Origin: JAEUJM01 sp044221555
GTDB lineage: Bacteria > Actinomycetota > Acidimicrobiia > Acidimicrobiales > DATDAH01
Length of the DNA: 64,000 bases
Direction of reading: 5' to 3'
Assembly: GCA_044221555.1 (NCBI GenBank)
Contig: JBGAOY010000002.1
Location: forward strand, 62,001 to 126,000
The translations under genes were made by a program, and so were the position numbers. The first letter of the stretch is position 1, and every line of letters starts with the position of its first letter. This document shows positions 51,489-60,495 of this stretch, in pieces. The notes under the pieces were generated by a model. That model was not told the origin of the DNA and made no database searches. It saw nothing but the letters and a program-made list of their open reading frames with translations.

Positions 51489-53411
51489 GTGACTCGTAGC
51501 AACCGCCTTCTGGCGTGCGGCCTCGCCGCGACGTCGCTGCTCGCCGGCCTGCTGGCCCTGCCCTCGGCCACCAGCGCAGCCGCGCCGGCCCCGGCGAGGG
51601 CCACCGAGGGGGCGCCGCTCAAGCCGTTCTCTGCGGGCTCCGTGGAGATCGATCCCGGGCCTCTCGCGGGCGGGGACGTCGAGGTGGCGGTCGATCCGGC
51701 CGCCGGCGTGTCGGGGGCCACCGTGCAGGTCTCGGCCACCGGCGAGGCGCGGATCACCGACGGCGGTGACCCGGCGCCGGTGACGGGTGACGCGTCCACC
51801 GCCGATGCGGCGGTCGCCGTGGCCGAGGGCGCCCCCGCGGGCGACCTGGCCGAGGCGGCGGTCGCCGACGCGTCGGGCACCACCGTCGTGGCCACCCTGA
51901 CGGGGACGACCGGCGACGGCGCCGTCCGGTCGTCCTCCGACACGGTGTGGGTCGACGAGTTCGCCGGCGAGACCCTCGTGAGCGAGATCGGCGAGCAGGA
52001 CCTGCGGCTCCAGCGGGTGGACGTGCTGCGACGCAGCGGCGCGGTGACCGCGACCGAGGCCGATGCGCTCGACGCCCGGGTCCTCGGCGCCACCACGACG
52101 ACCGAGGTGGTCGGCGAAGGGGCGTGCGTCGGCGTCTGCGTCAACGGCACGGTGCTCTGGACCGACGCCGAGGGTGGCACCCACCCGGTCGACCGGGCAC
52201 CGGTGCAGATCCGCGACGAGGAGACCGGCCCCGATCAGGTCGTCACGACGGTCACCACCGACGCCGAGGGCTTCTTCTCGACCACCGTCGACAACAACGA
52301 CGGCGACGCCACCGGGCGCGACCTCTACGTGCGGGTGCTCGCCGACGGGCCGGGCTTCACCCTGGCCCAGCACATCGACAGCGGGGTGACCACCGACGCC
52401 ACCACCGGCAGCGTCGTCACCAAGAACCTGACCGCCAACAACACGCAGGACAACAACACCGCCTTCTCGGTGCACGCTGCGCTCGTGATCGCGAACGACG
52501 AGATCGTGGCCCAGAACGGGTCGGGCTTCCCGACGGTCCCGGTGGTGTTCCCGTCCGACGGCTCGTACTACGACGGAAGCGCGCTCAACCTGCTGTCCCT
52601 CGACCGGTTCGACTGGGACGTGGACCTCCACGAGTTCGGCCACTACGTGGCCGACGAGCTGAACATCGAGAACAACCCCGGCGGCTTCCACACCGACACC
52701 AACCTGTCCGACCTGTACGGGAACAAGTCGATCGGCATCCGGCTCGCCTGGGGCGAGGGCTGGCCCACCTACTTCGCCGTGTCCACCCTGCGCGAGCGGG
52801 CCAACGGCCTCGGCATCCCCAACGTGGGCGACACGAAGTACCAGGACACCGAGGACCAGGTGCTCACCGACGACCTCGAGGTCAACGCCACCCTCGGGGA
52901 GGACAACGAGCGCACGGACATGAACATCCTCTGGGACCTCTACGACACCGAGAACGACAACCGCGACCAGGTGAGCCTGGGTACGGCGACGGTGTGGGAC
53001 ACGCTCGACGCCGGTGACCCCGAATCGCTCTCGGACGCGTACGCCCTGTTCAGCCCCGGTCGGTCCAGCGAGGGCGCCAACTGCGTGTTCAGCCAGATGA
53101 ACGTCAGCCCCAAGATCAGCGGGGCCGCGAGCACCGTCACCAACGCCCGCCCGACCATCCGGTGGCGGGCCGGCAACGGCGGCTCCCACGCCAACAACCG
53201 GTTCTCGGTGAAGTTCCGGTCCGCCGGCGGCGCCCTGCTCCTGGCCGGCCCGACGGTTCGGACCAACTCCTTCAAGCCGTCCCGCGCCCAGTGGGACTCG
53301 ATCCTCGCGGGGGCGGGCGGCACGGTGCGGATCACCGTGGTCGGTCGCCAGGCGGACACCCCCGCGACCGGGCCCTACATGAGCTGCACCCGCTCCTACA
53401 CGGTCGACTAG
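51489..53411 (+). CDS. Secreted HExxH zinc metalloprotease-like protein
   Basis: A 640-residue exported protein. The signal peptide is NRLLACGLAATSLLAGLLAL with cleavage near TSAAA. Residues 50-250 are beta-rich, with a duplicated-cysteine loop (GACVGVCVNGT). The zinc motif DLHEFGHYVADELN has two histidines and the catalytic glutamate, and about 30 residues on, LAWGEGWPTYFAV supplies the third-ligand glutamate, the gluzincin order. The C-terminal domain (TRPTIRWRAGNGG ... MSCTRSYTV) is beta-sandwich-like. Protease activity outside the cell is a good inference. The exact family is not recognised. GTG 51489 has GGGGAGAG upstream. It stands alone, convergent with the ABC exporter operon. Confidence 0.75.
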   Translation: MTRSNRLLACGLAATSLLAGLLALPSATSAAAPAPARATEGAPLKPFSAGSVEIDPGPLAGGDVEVAVDPAAGVSGATVQVSATGEARITDGGDPAPVTGDASTADAAVAVAEGAPAGDLAEAAVADASGTTVVATLTGTTGDGAVRSSSDTVWVDEFAGETLVSEIGEQDLRLQRVDVLRRSGAVTATEADALDARVLGATTTTEVVGEGACVGVCVNGTVLWTDAEGGTHPVDRAPVQIRDEETGPDQVVTTVTTDAEGFFSTTVDNNDGDATGRDLYVRVLADGPGFTLAQHIDSGVTTDATTGSVVTKNLTANNTQDNNTAFSVHAALVIANDEIVAQNGSGFPTVPVVFPSDGSYYDGSALNLLSLDRFDWDVDLHEFGHYVADELNIENNPGGFHTDTNLSDLYGNKSIGIRLAWGEGWPTYFAVSTLRERANGLGIPNVGDTKYQDTEDQVLTDDLEVNATLGEDNERTDMNILWDLYDTENDNRDQVSLGTATVWDTLDAGDPESLSDAYALFSPGRSSEGANCVFSQMNVSPKISGAASTVTNARPTIRWRAGNGGSHANNRFSVKFRSAGGALLLAGPTVRTNSFKPSRAQWDSILAGAGGTVRITVVGRQADTPATGPYMSCTRSYTVD

Positions 53412-53426
53412 GCCGGGGCGGCCCGT

Positions 53427-54248
53427 CTAGGAGAGGACCCGGGCCGAGAACCCTCGCACGCCGAGCCAGGTCAACACCGCGGTGAAGGCGGTGAGGGCCG
53501 GGTAGATCGCCAGCAGTGACATGTGCGGGCTGTCGGTGAGGGCGGCCCGGAACCCCTCGGCCATGTAGACGAGGGGGTTCACCAGCACCGCGATCTGGAG
53601 CCAGCGGATGGGCTCGAGCGCCGCCCACGAGTAGTAGACGCAGCCGAGGAAGGTGAGGGGCACGAGGATCACCCCGAACATCACCGGCACCGTGCGGGGC
53701 TCGAAGGTGGTGCCGAACGTGAGCCCGAGGGCCGAGCCGGCCACGCAGGCCAGCGGTGCCAGGGTGAGCAGCACCAGCCAGTCGATGTCGAGGTGCACCG
53801 GGGTGGCGGGGACCACCGCGGCGATCGGGAACACGAGCAGCGCCGAGAACAGGCCCTGGACGGCCCCGGCCACGATCTTCTCGATGGCGATGAGCGACAC
53901 CGGCATCGGCGCCAGCACCCGGTCCTCGATCTCGCGGGTGACGCCGAACTCGGTGACCATCGGGAGCGCCACGGACTGGATGCCCTGGAAGAAGATCGAC
54001 AGGGCGACCACGCCGGCGACGAGCAGGGTGGAGAAGTCGGCCGCCGACGCGCCGGTGCCGCCGACGCTCTGGCCGATCTTGGGGAACACGTAGGTGAACA
54101 CGAAGACCAGCAGGAACGGCTGGAGCACCGTGCGGGGGATGAACTCCTTGAGGTTCTTGCGCAGCACGGTGACGTCGCGCAGCAGCATGGCGCCGAAGGC
54201 GGCGCGGGCCGCGGTCGCCGTGGAGCGGGGGTGGGCCGTGTCGATCAC
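53427..54248 (-). CDS. ABC-2 type exporter permease (DrrB-like)
   Basis: A 273-residue integral membrane protein with six hydrophobic segments, the first FIPRTVLQPFLLVFVFTYVF and the last LLAIYPALTAFTAVLTWLGV. The ABC-2 signature region VNPLVYMAEGFRAAL sits before the last helix. The N-terminal LLRDVTVLRKNLKEFIP is the usual cytoplasmic elbow. It forms the channel of an exporter for drugs, lipids or polysaccharide. GTG 54248 overlaps the ATPase stop as GTGA; the longer frame upstream is non-coding. Its partner ATPase is the next gene. Confidence 0.88.
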   Translation of the reverse strand: MIDTAHPRSTATAARAAFGAMLLRDVTVLRKNLKEFIPRTVLQPFLLVFVFTYVFPKIGQSVGGTGASAADFSTLLVAGVVALSIFFQGIQSVALPMVTEFGVTREIEDRVLAPMPVSLIAIEKIVAGAVQGLFSALLVFPIAAVVPATPVHLDIDWLVLLTLAPLACVAGSALGLTFGTTFEPRTVPVMFGVILVPLTFLGCVYYSWAALEPIRWLQIAVLVNPLVYMAEGFRAALTDSPHMSLLAIYPALTAFTAVLTWLGVRGFSARVLS

Positions 54249-55204
54249 TCGCGGAGCTCCTTGCCCGTCAGCCGGATGAAGACGGTCTCGAGGGTGGGCT
54301 CGTTGATCGAGAGGTCGGTCACCGAGAACCCACCTTTCTCTGCCGCGGCGACCACGGCGGGCAGGATGCCCTGGCGGCCGGCCACCTCGAGCTCGATCGT
54401 GCCGTCGCCGTGTCGGACCCCGGTGACGCCGTCCACCTCTTGGTGCAGCCAGTCCGACAGGCGGGCCAGGTCGCCCTCGGCGGACACCGTGACGATGGTG
54501 TCGGCCCCCACCGACGCCTTCAGGCCCGCGGCGTGGTCGAGAGCCAGGATCCGGCCCTTGTCCATGATGGCCACCCGGTCGCAGAGCTGGTCGGCCTCCT
54601 CCATGTAATGGGTGGTGAGCAGGATCGTCTGGCCGTCGGCGTGCAGTTGGCGGACCACCTCCCACAGCGCCAGGCGGCTCTGGGGGTCGAGGCCGGCGGT
54701 GGGCTCGTCGAGGAAGAGGATGGCCGGGCGGTGCAGGATGGCCCGCGCCACCATGAGCCGCTGGGCCATGCCCCCCGACAGGGCCATCACCGGCGCGGTG
54801 GCCCGATCGGTGAGGCGGAACTGCTCGAGTGCGCGGTCGGCGGCGGCACGGGCGGCCTTGGCGCTCATGCCGAAGTACCGGCCGTGGAAGTAGAGGTTCT
54901 CGCGGACATCGAGCGACCGGTCCAGCGTGTTGGCCTGGGGCACCACACCGATGGCCTGCTTGGCCAGTGCCGGGTGGGCCACCACATCGACGCCCCCGAC
55001 GGTCACGGTGCCGCTGGTGGGCACGACCCCGGTGGTGAGCATGCCGCCGGTCGTGGTCTTGCCGGCACCGTTGGGGCCGAGCAGGCCGAAGATCTCGCCG
55101 CGCCGCACCCGCAGGTCGAGGCCGTCGACGGCCTTGACGCCACCCGGGTACACCTTGGTGAGCCCCTCGGTGATGATGACGTCGTCGGCCACGTCCACGA
55201 ACAT
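54245..55204 (-). CDS. ABC exporter ATPase subunit (DrrA-like)
   Basis: A 319-residue ABC ATPase driving the permease encoded downstream. Walker A is GLLGPNGAGKTTTGG (about residue 43), the signature LSGGMAQRLMVARAI, Walker B LFLDEPTAGLDP, the H loop LLTTHYMEEAD. The C-terminal 100 residues have the DUF4162-like layout of daunorubicin-type exporter ATPases, ending in NEPTLETVFIRLTGKELRE. ATG 55204 is used because the protein begins shortly before the first strand. A GTG 30 bases earlier (SEPTAGSS) could also start. It is divergent from the metallophosphoesterase gene across a region of mixed base composition. Confidence 0.9.
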   Translation of the reverse strand: MFVDVADDVIITEGLTKVYPGGVKAVDGLDLRVRRGEIFGLLGPNGAGKTTTGGMLTTGVVPTSGTVTVGGVDVVAHPALAKQAIGVVPQANTLDRSLDVRENLYFHGRYFGMSAKAARAAADRALEQFRLTDRATAPVMALSGGMAQRLMVARAILHRPAILFLDEPTAGLDPQSRLALWEVVRQLHADGQTILLTTHYMEEADQLCDRVAIMDKGRILALDHAAGLKASVGADTIVTVSAEGDLARLSDWLHQEVDGVTGVRHGDGTIELEVAGRQGILPAVVAAAEKGGFSVTDLSINEPTLETVFIRLTGKELRE

Positions 55205-55239
55205 AGGGGACGAACCCGCCGTCGGCTCGGACACGGTTC

Positions 55240-55282
55240 GACGGGGTTGCGACAAGTAGACAGCATATGTAACAGTAGTGCC
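55240..55282. promoter_or_regulatory. Divergent promoter region of exporter and phosphoesterase genes
   Basis: This is one of the few AT-rich spots of the window: GCATATGTAACAGTAG (55263-55278). TATGTA at 55266-55271 suits a -10 box for the rightward gene, whose GTG at 55283 would then lie only a few bases past the transcript start (leaderless or nearly so). CATATGTAACAGT looks like one good half of a TetR-type operator, but the other half is poorly matched. Confidence 0.35.
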
Positions 55283-57169
55283 GTGCGGTTCGGGGTGACG
55301 CTCGTGGTCTCCTGTCTGCTCGCCAGCACGAGCGTCCCCCTGGTGCACACGGAGCAGGCGGTGGCGGCCACCCGCCGGGTCGCCACCGCCTCTGCTCCGG
55401 CCTCGTGCCGCACCGGCCACGGGGCCGGCACCACCCGTCAGGCGACCATCGCCGACAGGGACGGCGACGGGGATCTCGAGCCTCGAGGGCCGGAGGGCTA
55501 CGTCTCGCTGGGCTGGACGTTCGATCCCCATCGTCTCGATGGTCGCTGCCCGTTGACCGCGTTCGTCCAGCTCACCGACTTCCAGGTGGTCGACGAGGAG
55601 TCACCGGCCCGCGTCGAGATGCTCGACGGGACCCAGCAGGCGCCCGGGGCCGCGCCCTTGAACGCCGCCTACCGCCCGCAGGAGGCGTTGAGCACCCAGA
55701 TCGTCGAGTCCATGGTCCGCCAGGTGCGCGGCGTTCGCTCGTCGTTCAGCGGCCGCGGTCCGTCCTTCGCCGTCCTCACCGGCGACAACGCGGACAACCA
55801 GCAGTACAACGAGACCCGCTGGTTCATCGATCTGCTCGACGGTGGCCGCCGCATCGACCCCGACAGCGGTGTGCCCACGGCCCGGTGCCCCGACGCCGAC
55901 CCAGCCACGCGGTACGACGGTCCCCAGGGAGGTGGCGGCCCGATCGGGTACTACGACCCGGACGGCGCCGACGACGGCACCCAGTACGACATGGTGCCCG
56001 ACCACCCGGGGCTGCTGGAGCAGGCGCAGCGTCCGTTCCAGGCCACCGGTCTCGGCATGCCGTGGTACTCCGCGGTCGGCAACCACGACGCGCTGGTGCA
56101 GGGCAACAGCCCCAGCGGGTTCGCTGGGCCGCTCGGCCCAGGGGTGGCGGGACCCGATGCGCCGCAGGCATCGGTGGCCGCCCTCCAGGCGGTGGCGACC
56201 GGGTGCGTGAAGGCGACCACGGCGCCGGCATCGCCAACCAGCCTGCTGTCGGTGCTCGCGAACCCGCTGGGCGCAATGACGGTCCCTGCCGATCCTCGCC
56301 GGTGCCTGCTGGCGGGGGACGACAGCGAAGCCTCGGCCCCGGGCCCCTGCGCAGCAACGAGTTGGATCGACCAGCACTTCCGTACCACCTCGTCGCCGGT
56401 GGGGCACGGGTTCGCCGCCGGTGCCCACCCCGCCGACCTCCGTGGTTATGGGCGCCCGGCAGTGGCCGACCTCAACGACGACGGCTACTACTCCTACCGG
56501 CCCGCGTCGGGGCTCCGGTTCGTGGTGCTCGACACCATCACCCACGAGTGCGGGACCGACGTCTGCGCCGAGGGCTCGCTCGACGACGCCCAGTTCCGCT
56601 GGCTCGACGCCCAGTTGCGGGCCGCGGAGGCCGGGAACCAGTACGTGGTGGTGTTCTCACATCACACCGAGGCCACCATCCGGTTCCCGTCCACCGACCC
56701 GACCGAGGCCCCCCTGCACTTCGGCACCCGGGCCGCCAACCCGGCCACCACCGAATCGCTCGAGGAGCTGCTCTGCTCGCACCAGCCCACGGTTCTCGCG
56801 CACATCGACGGTCACACCCATGAGAACGCAGTCGTGGAGCACCGCTGTGACCAGCTGACCGCACCGCTCCCGGGTGTGCCCACCGTGGGCGGGTACTGGG
56901 AGATCAGCACCGCGTCCCACCTGGACTGGCCGCAGCAGTCCCGGCTGGTGGAGCTGGTCCCGGTGGGTCGTCGCCACCTCGCCCTCGTGTGCACGATGGT
57001 CGATCACGCCGGCGCCGCCGACCCGTCGGGGGAGCGGGGGGTGGAGCGCCTGGCCTCGATCGCCCGTGCGCTGGCCTACGCCGACCCGCAGAGCGCGTCA
57101 TCGGCGCGGGGCGACGCCGTCGACCGCAACGTGATCATCGGCTTCGACCGGCCGCCGCCGACCTCCTGA
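55283..57169 (+). CDS. Secreted metallophosphoesterase (TIGR03767-like)
   Basis: A 628-residue exported phosphoesterase of the calcineurin-like fold. The signal peptide (RFGVTLVVSCLLASTSVPLV) is short. The metal-site blocks in order are FVQLTDFQVVDEE, VLTGDNADNQQYNE, SAVGNHDAL, VVVFSHHTEATI and HIDGHTHENAV. The insert of about 150 residues between the first and second half (DGPQGGGGPIGYYDPDG ... RTTSSPVGHGF) and the closing STASHLDWPQQSRLVE are typical of the large actinobacterial TIGR03767 proteins. The substrate (nucleotide, lipid or teichoic-type phosphate) is unknown. GTG 55283 is the only start that keeps the signal peptide, and no ribosome site precedes it, fitting leaderless translation. 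Confidence 0.85.
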   Translation: MRFGVTLVVSCLLASTSVPLVHTEQAVAATRRVATASAPASCRTGHGAGTTRQATIADRDGDGDLEPRGPEGYVSLGWTFDPHRLDGRCPLTAFVQLTDFQVVDEESPARVEMLDGTQQAPGAAPLNAAYRPQEALSTQIVESMVRQVRGVRSSFSGRGPSFAVLTGDNADNQQYNETRWFIDLLDGGRRIDPDSGVPTARCPDADPATRYDGPQGGGGPIGYYDPDGADDGTQYDMVPDHPGLLEQAQRPFQATGLGMPWYSAVGNHDALVQGNSPSGFAGPLGPGVAGPDAPQASVAALQAVATGCVKATTAPASPTSLLSVLANPLGAMTVPADPRRCLLAGDDSEASAPGPCAATSWIDQHFRTTSSPVGHGFAAGAHPADLRGYGRPAVADLNDDGYYSYRPASGLRFVVLDTITHECGTDVCAEGSLDDAQFRWLDAQLRAAEAGNQYVVVFSHHTEATIRFPSTDPTEAPLHFGTRAANPATTESLEELLCSHQPTVLAHIDGHTHENAVVEHRCDQLTAPLPGVPTVGGYWEISTASHLDWPQQSRLVELVPVGRRHLALVCTMVDHAGAADPSGERGVERLASIARALAYADPQSASSARGDAVDRNVIIGFDRPPPTS

Positions 57170-57189
57170 GTCGCGCCCCGTCGGGCGGT

Positions 57190-58023
57190 TCAGGCGCCGG
57201 CGCGGGGTCGTGCTCCGATGGCCAGCCCGCGCACGAGGGAGATGGCGTCGGCGACGTCGGCGGGCAGGGCCTCGACCCGTACGTGCCGTCCACCCTGGCC
57301 CTGGCCCAGGAGGCCCACTGCGGTGGCCAGGTCCGCCCCCCGGCTCGTGAGGGCCACCATCGTCTGGCTCGACTCGGTGGGCTCCAGCACCGCCAGCGTG
57401 TCGGAGCCCGGGAAGCAGAGACGCAGGTCGCCGGCCAGTCGCAGCCGACGGGCGACCCGGGTGAACGGCGAGGCCTCGTCCCGGCTGATCTGGGCGACGA
57501 CCAGGGCGTAGGCATCGGCGGGCGGTGTGCCCAGGTACGAGCAGTGGCGGTAGATCTGCTCGAGGCGGGCCTCGAGGAACGGTGCCGTCACCAGGCCGGT
57601 GAGCTCGTCGATGCAGGTCGGCGGATCGGCGTCGCCGTAGTAGGTCTCGGCCCAGGCGGTGCCCACGGTGGCCGCGAGCGTCAGGCAGTCCTTGTTCGAG
57701 GCGACGGCCGCTCCCGCGGCGGTCAGCACGTCGCAGAACGTGGCCAGGTCGGCGAGGGTGTCGGCGAGCGACACCCCCGCGGAGGCCCGCGCCTCGCCGA
57801 GACGCACGAGGGCCGGGCGGACGTCCTCGCCCCGGAGGGCGCCGAGCAGCAGGTCGGTGGTGACGGGATGGTGCCAGTGCTGGCGACTGAGGCCCACCCG
57901 CTCGCGGCTGAGCCGCCCCCACTCGTCGTGCAGCTCCGCCGCGGCGCTCGGCGCGCTCCGTCGACTGCGCAGGTCGATGACCTCGTTGCCCGTGGTGCTG
58001 CCTGTGCCGTTGCCGGTGCTCAT
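57190..58023 (-). CDS. Degenerate GGDEF-like signalling protein
   Basis: A 277-residue cytosolic protein. The C-terminal 150 residues follow the fold pattern of a GGDEF domain: DELTGLVTAPFLEARLEQIY is the entry motif, ADAYALVVAQISRD the first core strand with the metal position kept as D/S, and RLCFPGSDTLAVL the place where GGDEF should be. There the signature is lost, so no cyclic-di-GMP synthesis is expected. The N-terminal 120 residues are helical. The last part (VRVEALPADVADAISLVRGL) recurs in the gene cut by the right edge of the window. ATG 58023 has GGGAG upstream. It follows the GAF-GGDEF-EAL gene by 137 bp and may act as a receptor or scaffold. Confidence 0.6.
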   Translation of the reverse strand: MSTGNGTGSTTGNEVIDLRSRRSAPSAAAELHDEWGRLSRERVGLSRQHWHHPVTTDLLLGALRGEDVRPALVRLGEARASAGVSLADTLADLATFCDVLTAAGAAVASNKDCLTLAATVGTAWAETYYGDADPPTCIDELTGLVTAPFLEARLEQIYRHCSYLGTPPADAYALVVAQISRDEASPFTRVARRLRLAGDLRLCFPGSDTLAVLEPTESSQTMVALTSRGADLATAVGLLGQGQGGRHVRVEALPADVADAISLVRGLAIGARPRAGA

Positions 58024-58160
58024 CGGTGTGCTCGCTCCCGTCGTCGTCGTGTGGGGAGAGAGAGCCGGCGCAGGGCCGATCGTCACGCCGGTCGACCGAG
58101 ATTTTCGTGGTCGCCCCTGGCCGCTGCCGGACGCTTCCGACCGCGTGCCGGGCACGGGGC

Positions 58161-60491
58161 TCAGGGCGATCGCACCTCGATCGGCGCCGGCGGCGGGGCC
58201 GCGCCGCCCTGGCGGCGTTCGGCGGCGTCGGCCAGGAGCGCCGCGAGTGGTGCCGGCCGGGCGTAGAGGAAGCCCTGGCACAGGCGGCAGCCGAGCGTGG
58301 CCAGCACCTCGTCCTGCTGGGCGGTCTCGACACCTTCGGCGACCGCGGTCAGTCCCAAGGCCTCGGCCATCCGCAACACGGCGCGCACGATGGCGCGGTC
58401 CTCGGTGTTCTCGGCGACCCCGTCGATGAACGAGCGGTCGATCTTCAGGGCGTCGACGCGGAAGCGGCGCAGGTAGGACAGTGAGGAGTACCCGGTGCCG
58501 AAGTCGTCGATGGCCAGGCGGATGCCTCTGGCCCGGAGGGCATCGAGGGTCGCGAGCGCGGCGGACGCGTCGTCCATCAGCGTGCTCTCGGTCAACTCGA
58601 GCCACAGCTTGTCTGCCTGCAGGCCCGACGTGTCGAGGGCCTCGTGCACCGTGGTGGCGAGGCCGGGGTCGGCCAACTGGCGGGCCGACAGGTTCACCGC
58701 CAGCGACACCTCGGCCAGATGGGGCACCTCGGTCTGCCAGCGGACGGCGTCGGCGCAGGCCTTGTCGAGCACCCACGCCCCGATGGGGACGATGAGGCCG
58801 GTCTCCTCGGCCACCTCGATGAACTCACCCGGGTAGACCAGGCCCCGTTCGGGGTGGTTCCACCGCACGAGGGCCTCGATGCCGATCACCGCTCCGGTCG
58901 GCGACCAGACCGTGGGCTGGTAGTGGAGCACGAGCTGACCGGCGGGCAGCGCGGCGCGGAGCGCCTGTTCCGTGCGCAGCCGGTGCTGCATGCGGTCGCG
59001 AAGGGTCTGGTCGAAGTGCTCGACCCGTGCCCGTCCCCGCTCCTTGGCGCGGTACAACGCCACGTCGGCGTCGCCGAGGACGTGCTCGGCGATCGCGGCC
59101 TCGAACCCGCGGGCGATGCCGATGCTGGCGGTGATGCGGGTGTCATGGCCGTTGATGTCCATCGGCGCGGCGATGGCCTGGGCCATCCGCGCCGCCACCT
59201 CGTCGGCCTCGACGGCGTCGAGGCCTTCGCACAGCACCACGAACTCGTCGCCGGAGAGCCGACCGACGGTGTCGGTCGGGCGGATGCAGGCGTGGAGGCG
59301 GGCGCCCACCTTGATGAGCACCCGGTCACCGCGCTGGTGGCCCAGGAAGTCGTTCACCAGCTTGAAGCGGTCGAGGTCGACGAAGAAGACCGTGACGGGG
59401 AGCCCCGAGCGGCTGGCCCGCGCCAGCGCCCCTTCGAGGCGGTCGAGCACGAGGGTGCGGTTGGGCAGGCCGGTGAGCTGGTCGTGCGTGGCCCGGTGCA
59501 CGGCATCGTCGAGTGCCTGGGCCATCGCTCGGCGCGCGGCATCGTCGTTGAGCGCGAGCGAGACGTGCTCGGCGAACAGCAACAGGACATCCTGTTCGTG
59601 CTTCGAGAAGCTGCGGTCGTGCTCGCGCGTGCTGACGACCAACGCGCCGGCCACCCTGCCGTCCTGGAACACGGGCGCCGCCATCGCGGCCTGGAGGCCG
59701 ACGACCGCGAGGCGGGGGTCGCCGGCGTCGTCGTCCTCGTAGTGCGGGGCCACGACGAGGCGCTGCTCGAGGATGGCCCGACCGCTCACGCCCACCGTCA
59801 CCGGGCGCAGCCGGTCGAAGTCGGCGCGATCGGCGCCGGCCAGGGCCACGAGCTCGGACATGGTGGGGTCGCCGGGCAGGACGAGCCGTACGCCGACCGC
59901 GTCGGTGCCGCCCATCAGCGCCCGTGCACCGGTGGCGACCGCGTCGAAGATCTCCTCGGTGGGGATGCGCTCGGCGATGGAGTGCTGGATCGCCAAGAGG
60001 TGGGCCAGGAGGGCACGCCGCTCCTCGAGGTCGGCCAGCAACCGCGAGGCGTCGGCTCGAGCCGTGGCCTCGGAGCGAGAGAGCCGCAGGAGCTGGACGA
60101 CGAGGGCGAGGACTCGGCCCATGCCCCGGAGCAGGGCGTGCTCCTCGCCGGTGAACGGAGGGCCGGACCGGCCGAGGACGAGTGCCCCACGGGGCTCGAC
60201 GTCCAGGGGGACCACCAACGCGGGGCACGTCCCGCACCCGGGGACCTCGATGGCGCGGACCGTGCCCATCGCGGCGGCCTGGAGCTCGCCGGCCGCCGGC
60301 CCGGCCGCCCCGTAGCCGACCGCGACGACGACGTCGCCGTCGGTCGACAGCAACGCGCCGACCTCGGCGTCGACTGCCTCGGCGGCGCGTTCGACCGCGG
60401 CCTGGAGCAGTGACTCCTCGTCAGCCGTCGCCGTGACCACCGCCACGAACTCGGCGAGCTGGAGGACCGACCAGTGGCTGGACGTGTCCAC
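58161..60491 (-). CDS. GAF-GAF-GGDEF-EAL cyclic-di-GMP signalling protein
   Basis: A 776-residue cytosolic protein joining two sensor domains to a cyclase and a phosphodiesterase domain. Two GAF-like domains span about residues 10-160 and 180-335. The GGDEF domain starts HDQLTGLPNRTLVLDRLE and has the active loop GRLSGDEFVVL (SGDEF, an accepted variant). The EAL domain has IGIEALVRWNHPERGLVYP and later DDFGTGYSSLSYL, DALKIDRSFIDG and TAVAEGVET, all the metal- and substrate-binding positions. Both domains therefore look active, and the balance would be set by the GAF domains. GTG 60491 lies four bases after the FIST gene stop. Coupling to a FIST sensor suggests the ligand bound there controls cyclic-di-GMP. 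Confidence 0.88.
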   Translation of the reverse strand: MDTSSHWSVLQLAEFVAVVTATADEESLLQAAVERAAEAVDAEVGALLSTDGDVVVAVGYGAAGPAAGELQAAAMGTVRAIEVPGCGTCPALVVPLDVEPRGALVLGRSGPPFTGEEHALLRGMGRVLALVVQLLRLSRSEATARADASRLLADLEERRALLAHLLAIQHSIAERIPTEEIFDAVATGARALMGGTDAVGVRLVLPGDPTMSELVALAGADRADFDRLRPVTVGVSGRAILEQRLVVAPHYEDDDAGDPRLAVVGLQAAMAAPVFQDGRVAGALVVSTREHDRSFSKHEQDVLLLFAEHVSLALNDDAARRAMAQALDDAVHRATHDQLTGLPNRTLVLDRLEGALARASRSGLPVTVFFVDLDRFKLVNDFLGHQRGDRVLIKVGARLHACIRPTDTVGRLSGDEFVVLCEGLDAVEADEVAARMAQAIAAPMDINGHDTRITASIGIARGFEAAIAEHVLGDADVALYRAKERGRARVEHFDQTLRDRMQHRLRTEQALRAALPAGQLVLHYQPTVWSPTGAVIGIEALVRWNHPERGLVYPGEFIEVAEETGLIVPIGAWVLDKACADAVRWQTEVPHLAEVSLAVNLSARQLADPGLATTVHEALDTSGLQADKLWLELTESTLMDDASAALATLDALRARGIRLAIDDFGTGYSSLSYLRRFRVDALKIDRSFIDGVAENTEDRAIVRAVLRMAEALGLTAVAEGVETAQQDEVLATLGCRLCQGFLYARPAPLAALLADAAERRQGGAAPPPAPIEVRSP

Positions 60492-60495
60492 CCTG

